In this document: positions 1 to 7,016 of the stretch, piece by piece
Numbering within the stretch: position 1 is the stretch's first letter
Layout of the letters: the number at the start of each line of letters is the position of its first letter
Assembly (NCBI RefSeq): GCF_007991335.1
Contig: NZ_BJYD01000026.1
Coordinates: forward strand, 62,001 to 126,000
Direction of reading: 5' to 3'
DNA length: 64,000 bases
Source: Halobacillus faecis
Lineage (GTDB): Bacteria; Bacillota; Bacilli; Bacillales; Halobacillaceae
Made by a program: the position numbers and the translations under genes
Notes under the pieces: model-generated
The model's input: the letters and a program-made list of their open reading frames with translations, nothing else
Databases searched by the model: none
Told to the model about the DNA's origin: nothing

Positions 1-230
1 CACCTCAGGATTACGGATGGGTCAACGAAGACCACGCGGGACCCTTCCAAGTGTCTGCCTATTATGTGGATGAGGATGGCAAAATCATCGAGGAAATCCC
101 AAAGGAAGACATCGGGCCAGGTTCCAACGGTACGTTTGTAGATTCCGAAGGGACTGAATATCACCATGCCACCCAATATTTTAATAATGATCAAGCTCTA
201 TGCACAAAGTGCCCAAAGATTGCACAGTAG
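1..230 (+). CDS. 3' end of an unidentified protein (partial)
   Basis: The frame starting at base 3 stays open from the window edge to TAG at 228-230 and gives about 75 C-terminal residues. The peptide is acidic and hydrophilic, ending in CTKCPKIAQ with a single CxxC. The other two plus frames either stop early or look non-coding. A perfect terminator palindrome follows 12 bases later, which supports this as a real gene end. I do not recognise the family. The start and most of the protein lie outside the window. Confidence 0.7.
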   Translation, partial: PQDYGWVNEDHAGPFQVSAYYVDEDGKIIEEIPKEDIGPGSNGTFVDSEGTEYHHATQYFNNDQALCTKCPKIAQ

Positions 231-242
231 AATGTAGCTATG

Positions 243-278
243 TTAAATAAGCAGAGGTGATCACCTCTGCTTATTTAA
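243..278. terminator. Perfect 36-bp palindromic terminator
   Basis: The 18 bases 243-260 are the exact reverse complement of 261-278, with GCAGAGGTGA / TCACCTCTGC at the core and AT-rich ends. It lies just after the TAG of the first gene and can act in both directions. Confidence 0.7.
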
Positions 279-450
279 ATTATATACCCGATATCAATTT
301 TTCAGCCAAATTAATAGAGTATAAAAAAAGCTCTTTTACTCTTCAATTGCTCAATATGTTCTACGTTCTCTAAGATGACTATAAGCCCGCTGCTTGATAT
401 GTTATGAAGGGCTGTTTCAAGAATAGGTTATTTTGACTTACTCGTTTTGT

Positions 451-567
451 TCATAGCTTCAGTAAACCCGTCAACAACTTACTAAACGTAGACAAATGCT
501 CCTGTACACGATCAGGATATTCGTCTTCAATAAAGGCAAGTGTATCCTAGAATTTTTGGTCCAACAT
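451..567 (-). pseudogene. Small broken ORF with an in-frame TAG (putative)
   Basis: Reading the minus strand from ATG at 567 (AAAAGGGG just upstream) gives a 38-codon frame beginning MLDQKF, then TAG at codon 7, then an uninterrupted acidic/amphipathic stretch including FIEDEYPDRVQEHL and TFSKLLTGLLKL before TGA at 451-453. The protein-like composition after the stop suggests a decayed small gene. I do not recognise the family, and the frame is short enough to be chance. Confidence 0.3.
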
Positions 568-1027
568 GCCCCTTTTTGCTTTTTAACGAACTATATGTAT
601 TCCAATAAAGAACACTTCCTAATACGATTAGCTCTTTTTACATTAATTCCTGCAATCTTCTCAAGAATTATATTTTATGGATAGTTATGGGGTAAGTTAT
701 TTTGTCTAAAAAAGTAGAAAAAATAACCCAACATGTGTACGTACCTAATTTGATGAATTTATAAAAAAGTCCAGCATTCAAATACGAGGCTACGCTCCCC
801 TATGATCATAAATCTTTATTTCAGATTCCACTTTATCCAAAATACTTCACCATATAATAATGAATTCTATGGTGAAGTATTTGCTTCTTTCTAGACTGAC
901 ATTTATCCTCTGCTAATTCCTTTGCCCATAGTAACTCACAAAAATTGTGGTATCAATAGAAAATCTTTAATACCACGCCCCCCCAAAATCATGAACATAT
1001 CAAATAGAGGGATCAATGCAAATGTAA
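568..1027. other. AT-rich intergenic region with two hairpins
   Basis: No convincing gene here. An open plus frame at 496-684 has no ribosome binding site and low-complexity composition. The region contains a 14-bp stem-loop (840-853 with 869-882, ATACTTCACCAT arm), and a 7-bp stem (GTGGTAT at 947-953 with ATACCAC at 970-976) that could end the flagellin transcript on the minus strand. Confidence 0.4.
840..882. terminator. 14-bp stem-loop, terminator-like
   Basis: AAATACTTCACCAT (840-853) pairs perfectly with ATGGTGAAGTATTT (869-882) around a 15-base loop. The A/T ends on both sides allow either direction. It lies beyond the flagellin 3' end. Confidence 0.5.
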
Positions 1028-2491
1028 TTACTTTAGTAACTGTAATACTGCTTGAGGTTTACTATTGGCTTGAGCTAGCATTGCTTGTGATGCTTGACTC
1101 ATAATTGAATGTTTCAATTGATTCATTATTTCTTTCGCCATATTTGCATCACGAATTTGTGATTCAGCATCAGTTAATTGAATCAAAGCATTCGAAACAT
1201 TCTTCCCGGTGTGTTCCAATGCATTCTGATACGCGCCAAATTTGCTCCGATGTCCGGAAGCTAATTCAAGAGCGGAATCTACCTTTTGCAATGCCTTCAT
1301 TGCTTCTTCGAAAGGATCAACTTTAACATCACTCAACCCAAGGTTTTCAGTTCTCGCATCAAACAGATTGATAGTAAAAATATCCTCGGTGTTTGCACCC
1401 ACTTGTAAATGGATAGGTAGTACTTCATCCTCTTCAATTACTTCAGCATCCTCGACGACCGTATCCGCATAGGTGGACAGCTGTTCGGAAAATTCACCCC
1501 GTATATTAAAGTAGCTACCTCCTGTTGAATCCGATAACCTTCTTAACTGATCTTCTGCTTCTCCACTTGTAGTACCTACCACAGTCAGTTTTATATCCTT
1601 CTCAAATAACTCATTTGCTACCGAGTCTATATCATAGGATGACAACCCATCGCCACCATCCCCATCTGCATCATCATGAACGGGGGCATCTGTTACTAAT
1701 ACAAACTGCTTTGAGGAACTGTCTCTAAAGGGAAAGCTGAGTCCACCTTTAGTGGGATCACTTATTCCTTCTAATCCTGACTCAAAGTAGTCTCCTCCTC
1801 CCATCATATCACTGCGGAGTTGAACCAAATTATCTTTAAAATTCGATCCACTTTCAGTAAAGTCCCATTTTAATAACGGTTCTCCGTCGTTAACATCACT
1901 ATAACCCACAAGTCCTAGATTATAGTCCAAATCATTGTCGTCCAACTTATTAACAAAATCATCAATGTTATCTCTTACGTTATCAATAGTGGTCCCCATA
2001 CTTCCAGACACATCAACAATAAAAACTATGTCTGCCTTACCACTTGTAATTGTAGGTGGCTTCTCTACTAGTGGAGGCCTTAATACTTTAGTGGTGTTGA
2101 ACTCTGTATTATTAGCAATATTATTAATGGAGTGAAGGACTTCATCCATTTCTCTTTGAATAACTTCTCGATCATGTACAGTTAACGTATCATTAGCGGC
2201 TTGTATGGATAATTCCCTCATTCTTTGTAAATTAGGATTAATGATTTCACCAAGGGCACCTTCGGCGGTTTGGAGTAAAGATATGCCATCTTGGATATTT
2301 CTTTGAGATTGTTCCAACCCCCGAATTTGAGCTCTCATTTTTTCAGAAATGCCTAAACCAGCAGCATCATCAGAAGCATTGTTAATCCTCAGCCCTGAAG
2401 TTAACTTTTCCATCGAACTATCTACTGCTTTGTTTCTCTCATTTAACTTGTTTAAACTATTTAATGAAGCGATATTATGTGCAACTCTCAT
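1028..2491 (-). CDS. Flagellin with an inserted von Willebrand factor A domain
   Basis: 487 residues. The N-terminal flagellin D0/D1 region (about 1-136: MRVAHNIASLNSLNKL, then LTSGLRINNASDDAAGL) and the C-terminal D1/D0 region (about 365-487, ending AMLAQANSKPQAVLQLLK) are canonical. The usual D2/D3 segment is replaced by a VWA domain at about 151-348. Its metal-site motif is DVSGSMG (Asp160, Ser162, Ser164), followed by GGGD at 231-234 and VTDAP at 266-270, the pattern of the hemicentin/integrin-beta-like VWA group; the classical metal-site Thr is not obvious. RBS AAGGATG precedes ATG. The gene is solitary, not in a flagellar operon, and has its own SigD-like promoter. Expected role: a minor or alternative filament subunit displaying a metal-dependent adhesive domain on the filament surface (inference). 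Bacterial flagellins with enzymatic inserts are known. Confidence 0.95.
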   Translation of the reverse strand: MRVAHNIASLNSLNKLNERNKAVDSSMEKLTSGLRINNASDDAAGLGISEKMRAQIRGLEQSQRNIQDGISLLQTAEGALGEIINPNLQRMRELSIQAANDTLTVHDREVIQREMDEVLHSINNIANNTEFNTTKVLRPPLVEKPPTITSGKADIVFIVDVSGSMGTTIDNVRDNIDDFVNKLDDNDLDYNLGLVGYSDVNDGEPLLKWDFTESGSNFKDNLVQLRSDMMGGGDYFESGLEGISDPTKGGLSFPFRDSSSKQFVLVTDAPVHDDADGDGGDGLSSYDIDSVANELFEKDIKLTVVGTTSGEAEDQLRRLSDSTGGSYFNIRGEFSEQLSTYADTVVEDAEVIEEDEVLPIHLQVGANTEDIFTINLFDARTENLGLSDVKVDPFEEAMKALQKVDSALELASGHRSKFGAYQNALEHTGKNVSNALIQLTDAESQIRDANMAKEIMNQLKHSIMSQASQAMLAQANSKPQAVLQLLK

Positions 2492-2594
2492 ATGAATAAC
2501 ATCCTTATCGATAAATTATGTGATTGAATTGAGTAGGATAGAACTTATATGTAAATGATTTAGTTTAAATCATAATAACCAATTCACGAACTAT

Positions 2595-2620
2595 ATATCG
2601 GTAGAAAAAGGAAAAATTTA
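2595..2620 (-). promoter_or_regulatory. SigD-type flagellar promoter
   Basis: On the minus strand, TAAA (forward 2617-2620) is followed after 15 bases by CCGATAT (forward 2595-2601). This matches the SigD consensus TAAA-N14/16-GCCGATAT except for the first G. It lies about 100 bases upstream of the flagellin ATG. Confidence 0.75.
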
Positions 2621-2693
2621 AAGTGATAAATAACAAAATATGCAAATAATCATCAAAATTAAGTTTAGTAGTTAAAATCGAAAAGGCATAGCA

Positions 2694-2864
2694 TCAATCT
2701 TCTTTTTTAGAACGCGCTTCCTTCAAAGCCCACATAGCCATACTATAATTGTACTCGACTTCTGATCCTGACTTTGCGGTCTGCATATTATTCACTTGGA
2801 ACTTTAGGATGGCCTCGTCAAATTATTTATTTCCTGTCCTCTGAAAAGGAATCAAATCTTCCAT
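2694..2864 (-). pseudogene. Broken copy 1 of the 58-residue protein family (in-frame TAA)
   Basis: The minus frame begins MEDLIPFQRTGNK and hits TAA at codon 14. It then continues colinearly to the end (…EYNYSMAMWALKEARSKKED, TGA at 2694-2696). It matches the intact gene at 25870-26046 along its length, with one codon missing. The upstream segment near 2870-2925 also resembles the upstream region of the intact copy. It is the most diverged recognisable copy, suggesting old decay. Family function unknown. Confidence 0.75.
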
Positions 2865-3007
2865 ATTGGCTTACCTTCTACAATACAAATGATTATGGAA
2901 ACCATGTAAATGTAAGCAATTACTTACACTACTCCTGAAACTCCTACTAGTAACGATTTCCTTAATCACACTTTTCATTCACTAGCAGTTCAAGACAAAA
3001 AAATTGA

Positions 3008-3041
3008 AGAAGGTCAGTCCTAAATGATAGGGCTGACCTTC
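3008..3041. terminator. 14-bp stem-loop
   Basis: GAAGGTCAGTCCTA pairs with TAGGGCTGACCTTC (one wobble) around a 6-base loop. It lies downstream of the small gene at 3196-3414 (minus strand) and could end its transcript, although no long T-run follows. Confidence 0.5.
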
Positions 3042-3195
3042 TTATAGTAAGAACGGGCATAAAAAAATCAGTACGATGCCCTTCACTTAAAAACTGAAGA
3101 CCTAATGGTATTCCCTCGCATAGCGAGCTTCTTATAATGTTCCAACGACATAACAGGAGCACCAATATTTATTGAAAATGTGATATAAATCAAGC

Positions 3196-3414
3196 TTATG
3201 ATACGTTCGAACTAAACCCATATAAATACGCGACCAACTTATTAAATTCTTCATCAGAGGAACACTCAATTTGTAGATCGATAAAGGTCATGACAATCTC
3301 TTCATCCTCAAACGGAAAATGGCTGTTATCTACATTCGTTAAAATCTCTCTTTTGGATAACCCCTTGTGTAATAATGCATCTACGGCCTGCTTCATTGAA
3401 GATACTTCTGCCAT
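3196..3414 (-). CDS. Small acidic protein of unknown function
   Basis: 72 residues. The start ATG is preceded by GAGGGGG at good spacing. The protein is acidic, probably helical and soluble, with the segment ALLHKGLSKREILTNV followed by FPFEDEEIVMTFIDLQIEC. There is no signal peptide or membrane segment. It stands alone with a stem-loop downstream (3008-3041). I do not recognise the family; size and composition resemble small Bacillus regulatory or sporulation-associated proteins, but nothing in the sequence settles a role. Confidence 0.65.
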   Translation of the reverse strand: MAEVSSMKQAVDALLHKGLSKREILTNVDNSHFPFEDEEIVMTFIDLQIECSSDEEFNKLVAYLYGFSSNVS

Positions 3415-3804
3415 TTGTATGCCCCCTCAACTTATTAGTCTTTTGTAAATTCATCTAACAAAGCCTTCCAATCATTGAAACAGTGAAGACCTTAGGAAAC
3501 CAAGAATTACATATTCTTGTATATACTATTTACTACGTCTTTCTCCCAAATTCCTGCTTCTCATGCCGAAAATCGAACGCTCTGGAGAGCATTAACAGAG
3601 ATGATCCTAACTCATTATGCGACTCTTTAAATCTATGAAACGCATAAACCAACAAGTCGATATTTGTCATAAAAAATAGATAGCTTTACCTTGAGGACTG
3701 GTTTATAATCCTTTTAGTGAACTCGAATGGAGTGTGATGAACCCGTTAGAATCAGCGGTTGCACTGTTGCTAAAGTCCTAAGGAAGTTATAAGTAAAGGG
3801 GAAA
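3415..3804. other. Intergenic region between divergent genes
   Basis: This 390-base stretch separates the divergent small acidic protein and the CWB2 protein. Promoters for both should lie here, but I see no box pair strong enough to assign and no other gene. Confidence 0.4.
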
Positions 3805-5232
3805 ATGAAACGAGTGAAAAAATTTGTCGGTTTTACAGTTGCTGCTCTATTAACGTCTACTTTATTCACCACTCCTGCTCTTGCCACAAGCGAAACACCT
3901 TTTAAGAGCTTGGAAGATTTCAAAAAACAAAAGCAGGTTCCTAATGCCCAGGAAGTTAAACTCCTCGGCTATAATGAATGGGGAGAATTTGAAGAGGAAG
4001 AGCCGAATAACACAATAGCTCAAGCCAATCAGATTACAACTGAGGATTACGCCATTGGCAAATTTACGAAGGATGATAAGGATTATTACAAGATTGAAAT
4101 CAATGGAGATGAGGAAGTGGATCTGTCTGTATCCCTCTTCTCTATGGATGAAGATGATACAAACATGCAGTTGAATGTAAATGTTTATGACTCCACCGGT
4201 AAAGAAATGGATAGCTATTATGAAGATAGCGACGAGTATGGATATGGGGGCGGATTTTATTTGGACCCGGGTGTCTATTATTTTGAAGCTTCTGATTTAG
4301 CTAACTTGAATAATGGGGAAACGTATATGTTGAGTCCTCTTGTTCTCGATGATGAACCTTTCATTGACCGCATAGCCGGAGAAGACCGCTATCATACAGC
4401 AGCAGCGATCGCTGTACGTCGAAGTGGTGGGTATCCAAGTGATCACGTCATCCTGGCAACAGGAGCAGATTTTCCTGATGCGCTTGCAGGGGCACCACTC
4501 GCTTTCTACTATGATGCTCCCATTCTTTTGACGAGGAAAAACGCTCTTCCGCAGATTACGAAATCAACGATTGATGTGTTAGATGCGAAGTCTGTCACAA
4601 TCCTTGGTGGCACGGGTGCTATTTCCAAAGACGTAGAAAACGCCCTTGTGAAATCAGGATTAGATGTTGAAAGAATTTCAGGATCTGACCGATACGAAAC
4701 CGCAACGGCCATTGCTGAAGTGCTTCCACCTAGTGATGGAGCTGTAGTCGCATACGGAAGAAACTTCCCTGACGCCCTTTCCATCGCACCCATAGCGGCA
4801 AGCAACATGATGCCGATCCTTTTGACAGAAAAAAGTAAACTTCCGGAATCCACAAAACAGGCCGTCAACGATTACGACTTCACGTATGTCGTAGGTGGTG
4901 AAGGAGTTGTCGGTCAAAAGGTTTTCTCTCAACTTCCAGATCCCGAACGGATTTCAGGGAAAAACAGATACAGCACATCGGTTGCTATCGCTGAGCATTT
5001 TGAACTGGAACCAACGTTTGTGAATATAGCAACTGGAGCGGATTTTGCAGACGCCCTTGCTGGAGCAGCTTATACGTATGGCGAACCGCTATTGTTGACT
5101 CCTTCTGATTACCTTTCCGCTGAGGCGAAGGATTATTTCGTGAAGAATGAAACCTTCTACTTCACTATTTTTGGTGGCAAGGCAGCGGTCAGTGAAAATG
5201 TTGAGGATGAGATTCTCGAGTTATTTGAATAG
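3805..5232 (+). CDS. Secreted cell-wall-binding (CWB2) protein with PPC-like domain
   Basis: 475 residues, ATG preceded by AAAGGGG. Residues 1-28 form a Sec signal peptide (MKRVKK then a hydrophobic core and ALAT). Residues about 64-180 start EEEPNNTIAQANQI and resemble bacterial pre-peptidase C-terminal (PPC) domains, which are usually attached to secreted proteases. Three CWB2-type repeats follow at about 188-280, 290-378 and 382-470. Each begins with an R-I/S-G-x-x-R-Y motif (DRIAGEDRY, ERISGSDRY, ERISGKNRY) and contains a FPDALAGAPLA-like core. CWB2 triplets anchor proteins non-covalently to secondary wall polymers. No catalytic domain is visible, so it may be a wall-associated structural or accessory protein. 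It has its own terminator and appears monocistronic. Confidence 0.9.
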   Translation: MKRVKKFVGFTVAALLTSTLFTTPALATSETPFKSLEDFKKQKQVPNAQEVKLLGYNEWGEFEEEEPNNTIAQANQITTEDYAIGKFTKDDKDYYKIEINGDEEVDLSVSLFSMDEDDTNMQLNVNVYDSTGKEMDSYYEDSDEYGYGGGFYLDPGVYYFEASDLANLNNGETYMLSPLVLDDEPFIDRIAGEDRYHTAAAIAVRRSGGYPSDHVILATGADFPDALAGAPLAFYYDAPILLTRKNALPQITKSTIDVLDAKSVTILGGTGAISKDVENALVKSGLDVERISGSDRYETATAIAEVLPPSDGAVVAYGRNFPDALSIAPIAASNMMPILLTEKSKLPESTKQAVNDYDFTYVVGGEGVVGQKVFSQLPDPERISGKNRYSTSVAIAEHFELEPTFVNIATGADFADALAGAAYTYGEPLLLTPSDYLSAEAKDYFVKNETFYFTIFGGKAAVSENVEDEILELFE

Positions 5233-5300
5233 ATAACCCCTCCTCTACCGCAATAGTATCTTAAAAATGATTAGCCAAAAGGGCTCGTTGACTAAACCAT

Positions 5301-5346
5301 ACACCTTCAAGTAGTAAATCACACGTTTACATTTGGAGGTGTTTTT
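5301..5346 (+). terminator. Rho-independent terminator of the CWB2 gene
   Basis: ACACCTTCAAGT at about 5301-5312 pairs imperfectly with ACATTTGGAGGTGT, followed by TTTTT at 5342-5346. Confidence 0.6.
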
Positions 5347-5436
5347 CTATGGGGAAATCCCTCTAATCCCGTACATTAATCAACACTTCTGCATCATTCA
5401 AATAAAATTAATTTTCAAACTTTTCACTAAAATGCA

Positions 5437-5465
5437 TTGACACCTCCCCTTTCCCTTGCTAACAT
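5437..5465 (+). promoter_or_regulatory. SigA promoter of the SAM-riboswitch operon
   Basis: TTGACA at 5437-5442 is a perfect -35 box. After exactly 17 bases comes TAACAT at 5460-5465. The start point near 5472 lies just ahead of the first riboswitch (5494). Confidence 0.8.
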
Positions 5466-5493
5466 GGCACTTAACCAAATAACGAAAGAACAT

Positions 5494-5594
5494 CTTATCC
5501 AGAGAGGTGGAGGGACTGGCCCTGTGAAACCCGGCAACCGCTATATTCATAGCATGGTGCCAAATCCTACTGAGTGAACGCTCAGGAAGATAAG
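5494..5594 (+). promoter_or_regulatory. SAM-I (S-box) riboswitch, first of a tandem pair
   Basis: The conserved S-box core is present: CTTATC opens P1 and GATAAG closes it. Between them are AGAGAGGTGGAGGGACTGGC, CCCGGCAACC and GGTGCCAAATCC in the usual order. Binding of S-adenosylmethionine normally stabilises the aptamer and lets a downstream terminator form, so the operon should be expressed when methionine/SAM is low. A terminator follows at 5611. Confidence 0.95.
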
Positions 5595-5610
5595 AGATTA
5601 CATAATCTCT

Positions 5611-5644
5611 AACCTCTCTATCATTGATAGAGAGGTTTTATATT
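5611..5644 (+). terminator. Terminator of SAM riboswitch 1
   Basis: AACCTCTCTATCA (5611-5623) pairs with TGATAGAGAGGTT (5625-5637), followed by a T-rich stretch. The 5' arm could alternatively pair with the P1 3' strand region (GATAAGAG) or with AGAGAGGT in the aptamer. Confidence 0.85.
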
Positions 5645-5664
5645 TTCCAATTGAATACTTATTT

Positions 5665-5768
5665 CTTATCCAGAGAGGCAGAGGGACTGGCCCGTTGACG
5701 CCCGGCAACCATCAAGCAATCGCTTGAAAAGGTGCTAATTCCTGCAGGAGATGATCCTGGAAGATAAG
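5665..5768 (+). promoter_or_regulatory. SAM-I (S-box) riboswitch, second of a tandem pair
   Basis: A complete second S-box aptamer begins 70 bases after the first ends. CTTATC (5665) pairs with GATAAG (5763-5768), and AGAGGCAGAGGGACTGGCCC, CCCGGCAACC and AGGTGCTAATTCC lie between. The P2/P3/P4 loops differ clearly from copy 1, so this is not a recent exact duplication. AAGAAGAG just after P1 can pair with CTCTTCTT in the following terminator, a classic antiterminator arrangement. Confidence 0.95.
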
Positions 5769-5776
5769 AAGAGCTA

Positions 5777-5818
5777 AGAGCCCTCTTCTTATTTTCGTGA
5801 AGAGGGCTCTTTCTATTT
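5777..5818 (+). terminator. Terminator of SAM riboswitch 2
   Basis: AGAGCCCTCTT (5777-5787) pairs perfectly with AAGAGGGCTCT (5800-5810), followed by TTCTATTTT. It lies directly upstream of the RBS of the thiolase gene. Confidence 0.9.
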
Positions 5819-5841
5819 TACAAAAAGGAGTGGCTACATAG

Positions 5842-6996
5842 ATGAGTACCGTACTTTTAGATGGCATCCGTACACCGTTCGGCAAGTGGAAAGGAGCTTT
5901 GAAAAAGAAATCCGCAGCAGAACTTGGGGCCCACGCGCTACACGCTTTACTTGAGAGAAATCCGATAGCTAAACAGGCAGATGGTGTGCTGCTTGCCCAA
6001 GTGATTCAGGCTGGGGGCGGCCAAAACCCTGCCCGGCAAGTCGCTTATAAGGCGGGGGTGGATATCAGCACACCCGGCATAACATTGAACAATGTTTGTT
6101 TGGGTGGAATCGCTACGATCGCGGATGCTTCCCGAAGGCTGCAATTGAACGAGGGAGAATTATACATCGTCGGTGGATTCGACTCGATGACGAACGCTCC
6201 TCATACCGCTCCTGTACGGGCTTCTTCAGGACTCGGTCATAGTATTCTCCAAGACACGTTACTGAACGATGGTTTGTGGTGCGCTTTAACGGATGTATCG
6301 ATGGGAGCTCTTACCGATGAGAAAAACCGCTCCTTCGAAATCAGTCGAGAAGAGCAGGATGAGTATGCTTCCCTTTCCCAGCAACGAGCAGCTCTGGCTC
6401 AAGAAAAAGGATGGTTGCAGACAGAGATCGCTCCCTTTTCAGATTTGCTTGAAGAAGATGAAGGCATCCGCAAAGGAACGACAGTCGAAAAGTTATCCAG
6501 CCTCTCCCCCGCCTTTTCCAACGAAGGCACGATTACGGCAGGCAATGCATCCCAGATGACGGACGGGGCGAGCGTTGGGATCGTTACCACGAAAGAGAAA
6601 GCTGAATCACTCGGTCAGAATCCCCTGGCGGATATCATCGATTGGTCAGAGATTGCCGGACCCGATCCGAGCTTACAAACGAAACCATCGCAAGCGATCC
6701 AAGAACTATTAGACAGACACCAGTTGACGACAGATGATATCGACCTATTTGAAATCAATGAAGCGTTTGCCAGTGTCGTGATTGCGAGCTGCCGCGACCT
6801 TGGCATCGATTATGACCGGGTCAATGTGAATGGAGGCGCGATTGCTCTTGGTCACCCTCTCGGTGGCACAGGCTTCCGACTCGTTTTGACCCTTGCCCAC
6901 GAACTGAAAAGGCGTGGCGGTGGGAAAGGCATCGCTTCCCTTTGCGGCGGTGGCGGACAGGGAATGGCCCTGTTGATTGAAGTTCCACATTCATAA
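5842..6996 (+). CDS. Thiolase family protein (acetyl-CoA acyltransferase)
   Basis: 384 residues, ATG preceded by AAAGGAG. It has the thiolase fold and all three active-site elements: nucleophile Cys86 in NNVCLGGIA, His338 in GHPLGGTG and Cys368 in CGGGGQG, plus EINEAFA at about 304-310. The Cys context (CLGG rather than the usual CGSG) and a somewhat short length set it apart from housekeeping AtoB/FadA. Expected reaction: thiolytic cleavage of a 3-ketoacyl-CoA such as acetoacetyl-CoA to two acetyl-CoA. It is the first gene after the tandem SAM riboswitches and lies 20 bases ahead of the CoA ligase, which would supply its substrate. The exact acyl substrate is unknown. Confidence 0.9.
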   Translation: MSTVLLDGIRTPFGKWKGALKKKSAAELGAHALHALLERNPIAKQADGVLLAQVIQAGGGQNPARQVAYKAGVDISTPGITLNNVCLGGIATIADASRRLQLNEGELYIVGGFDSMTNAPHTAPVRASSGLGHSILQDTLLNDGLWCALTDVSMGALTDEKNRSFEISREEQDEYASLSQQRAALAQEKGWLQTEIAPFSDLLEEDEGIRKGTTVEKLSSLSPAFSNEGTITAGNASQMTDGASVGIVTTKEKAESLGQNPLADIIDWSEIAGPDPSLQTKPSQAIQELLDRHQLTTDDIDLFEINEAFASVVIASCRDLGIDYDRVNVNGGAIALGHPLGGTGFRLVLTLAHELKRRGGGKGIASLCGGGGQGMALLIEVPHS

Positions 6997-7016
6997 CCAG
7001 AAAGGAGACAAATCTA

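Noticed and set aside
496-684. Plus-strand ORF of 62 codons
   Set aside because: No RBS, AT-driven hydrophobic composition, and it overlaps a better minus-strand remnant.
2962-3165. Minus-strand ORF of 67 codons downstream of the small acidic protein
   Set aside because: It spans a perfect stem-loop (3008-3041), has no RBS and no protein-like pattern.
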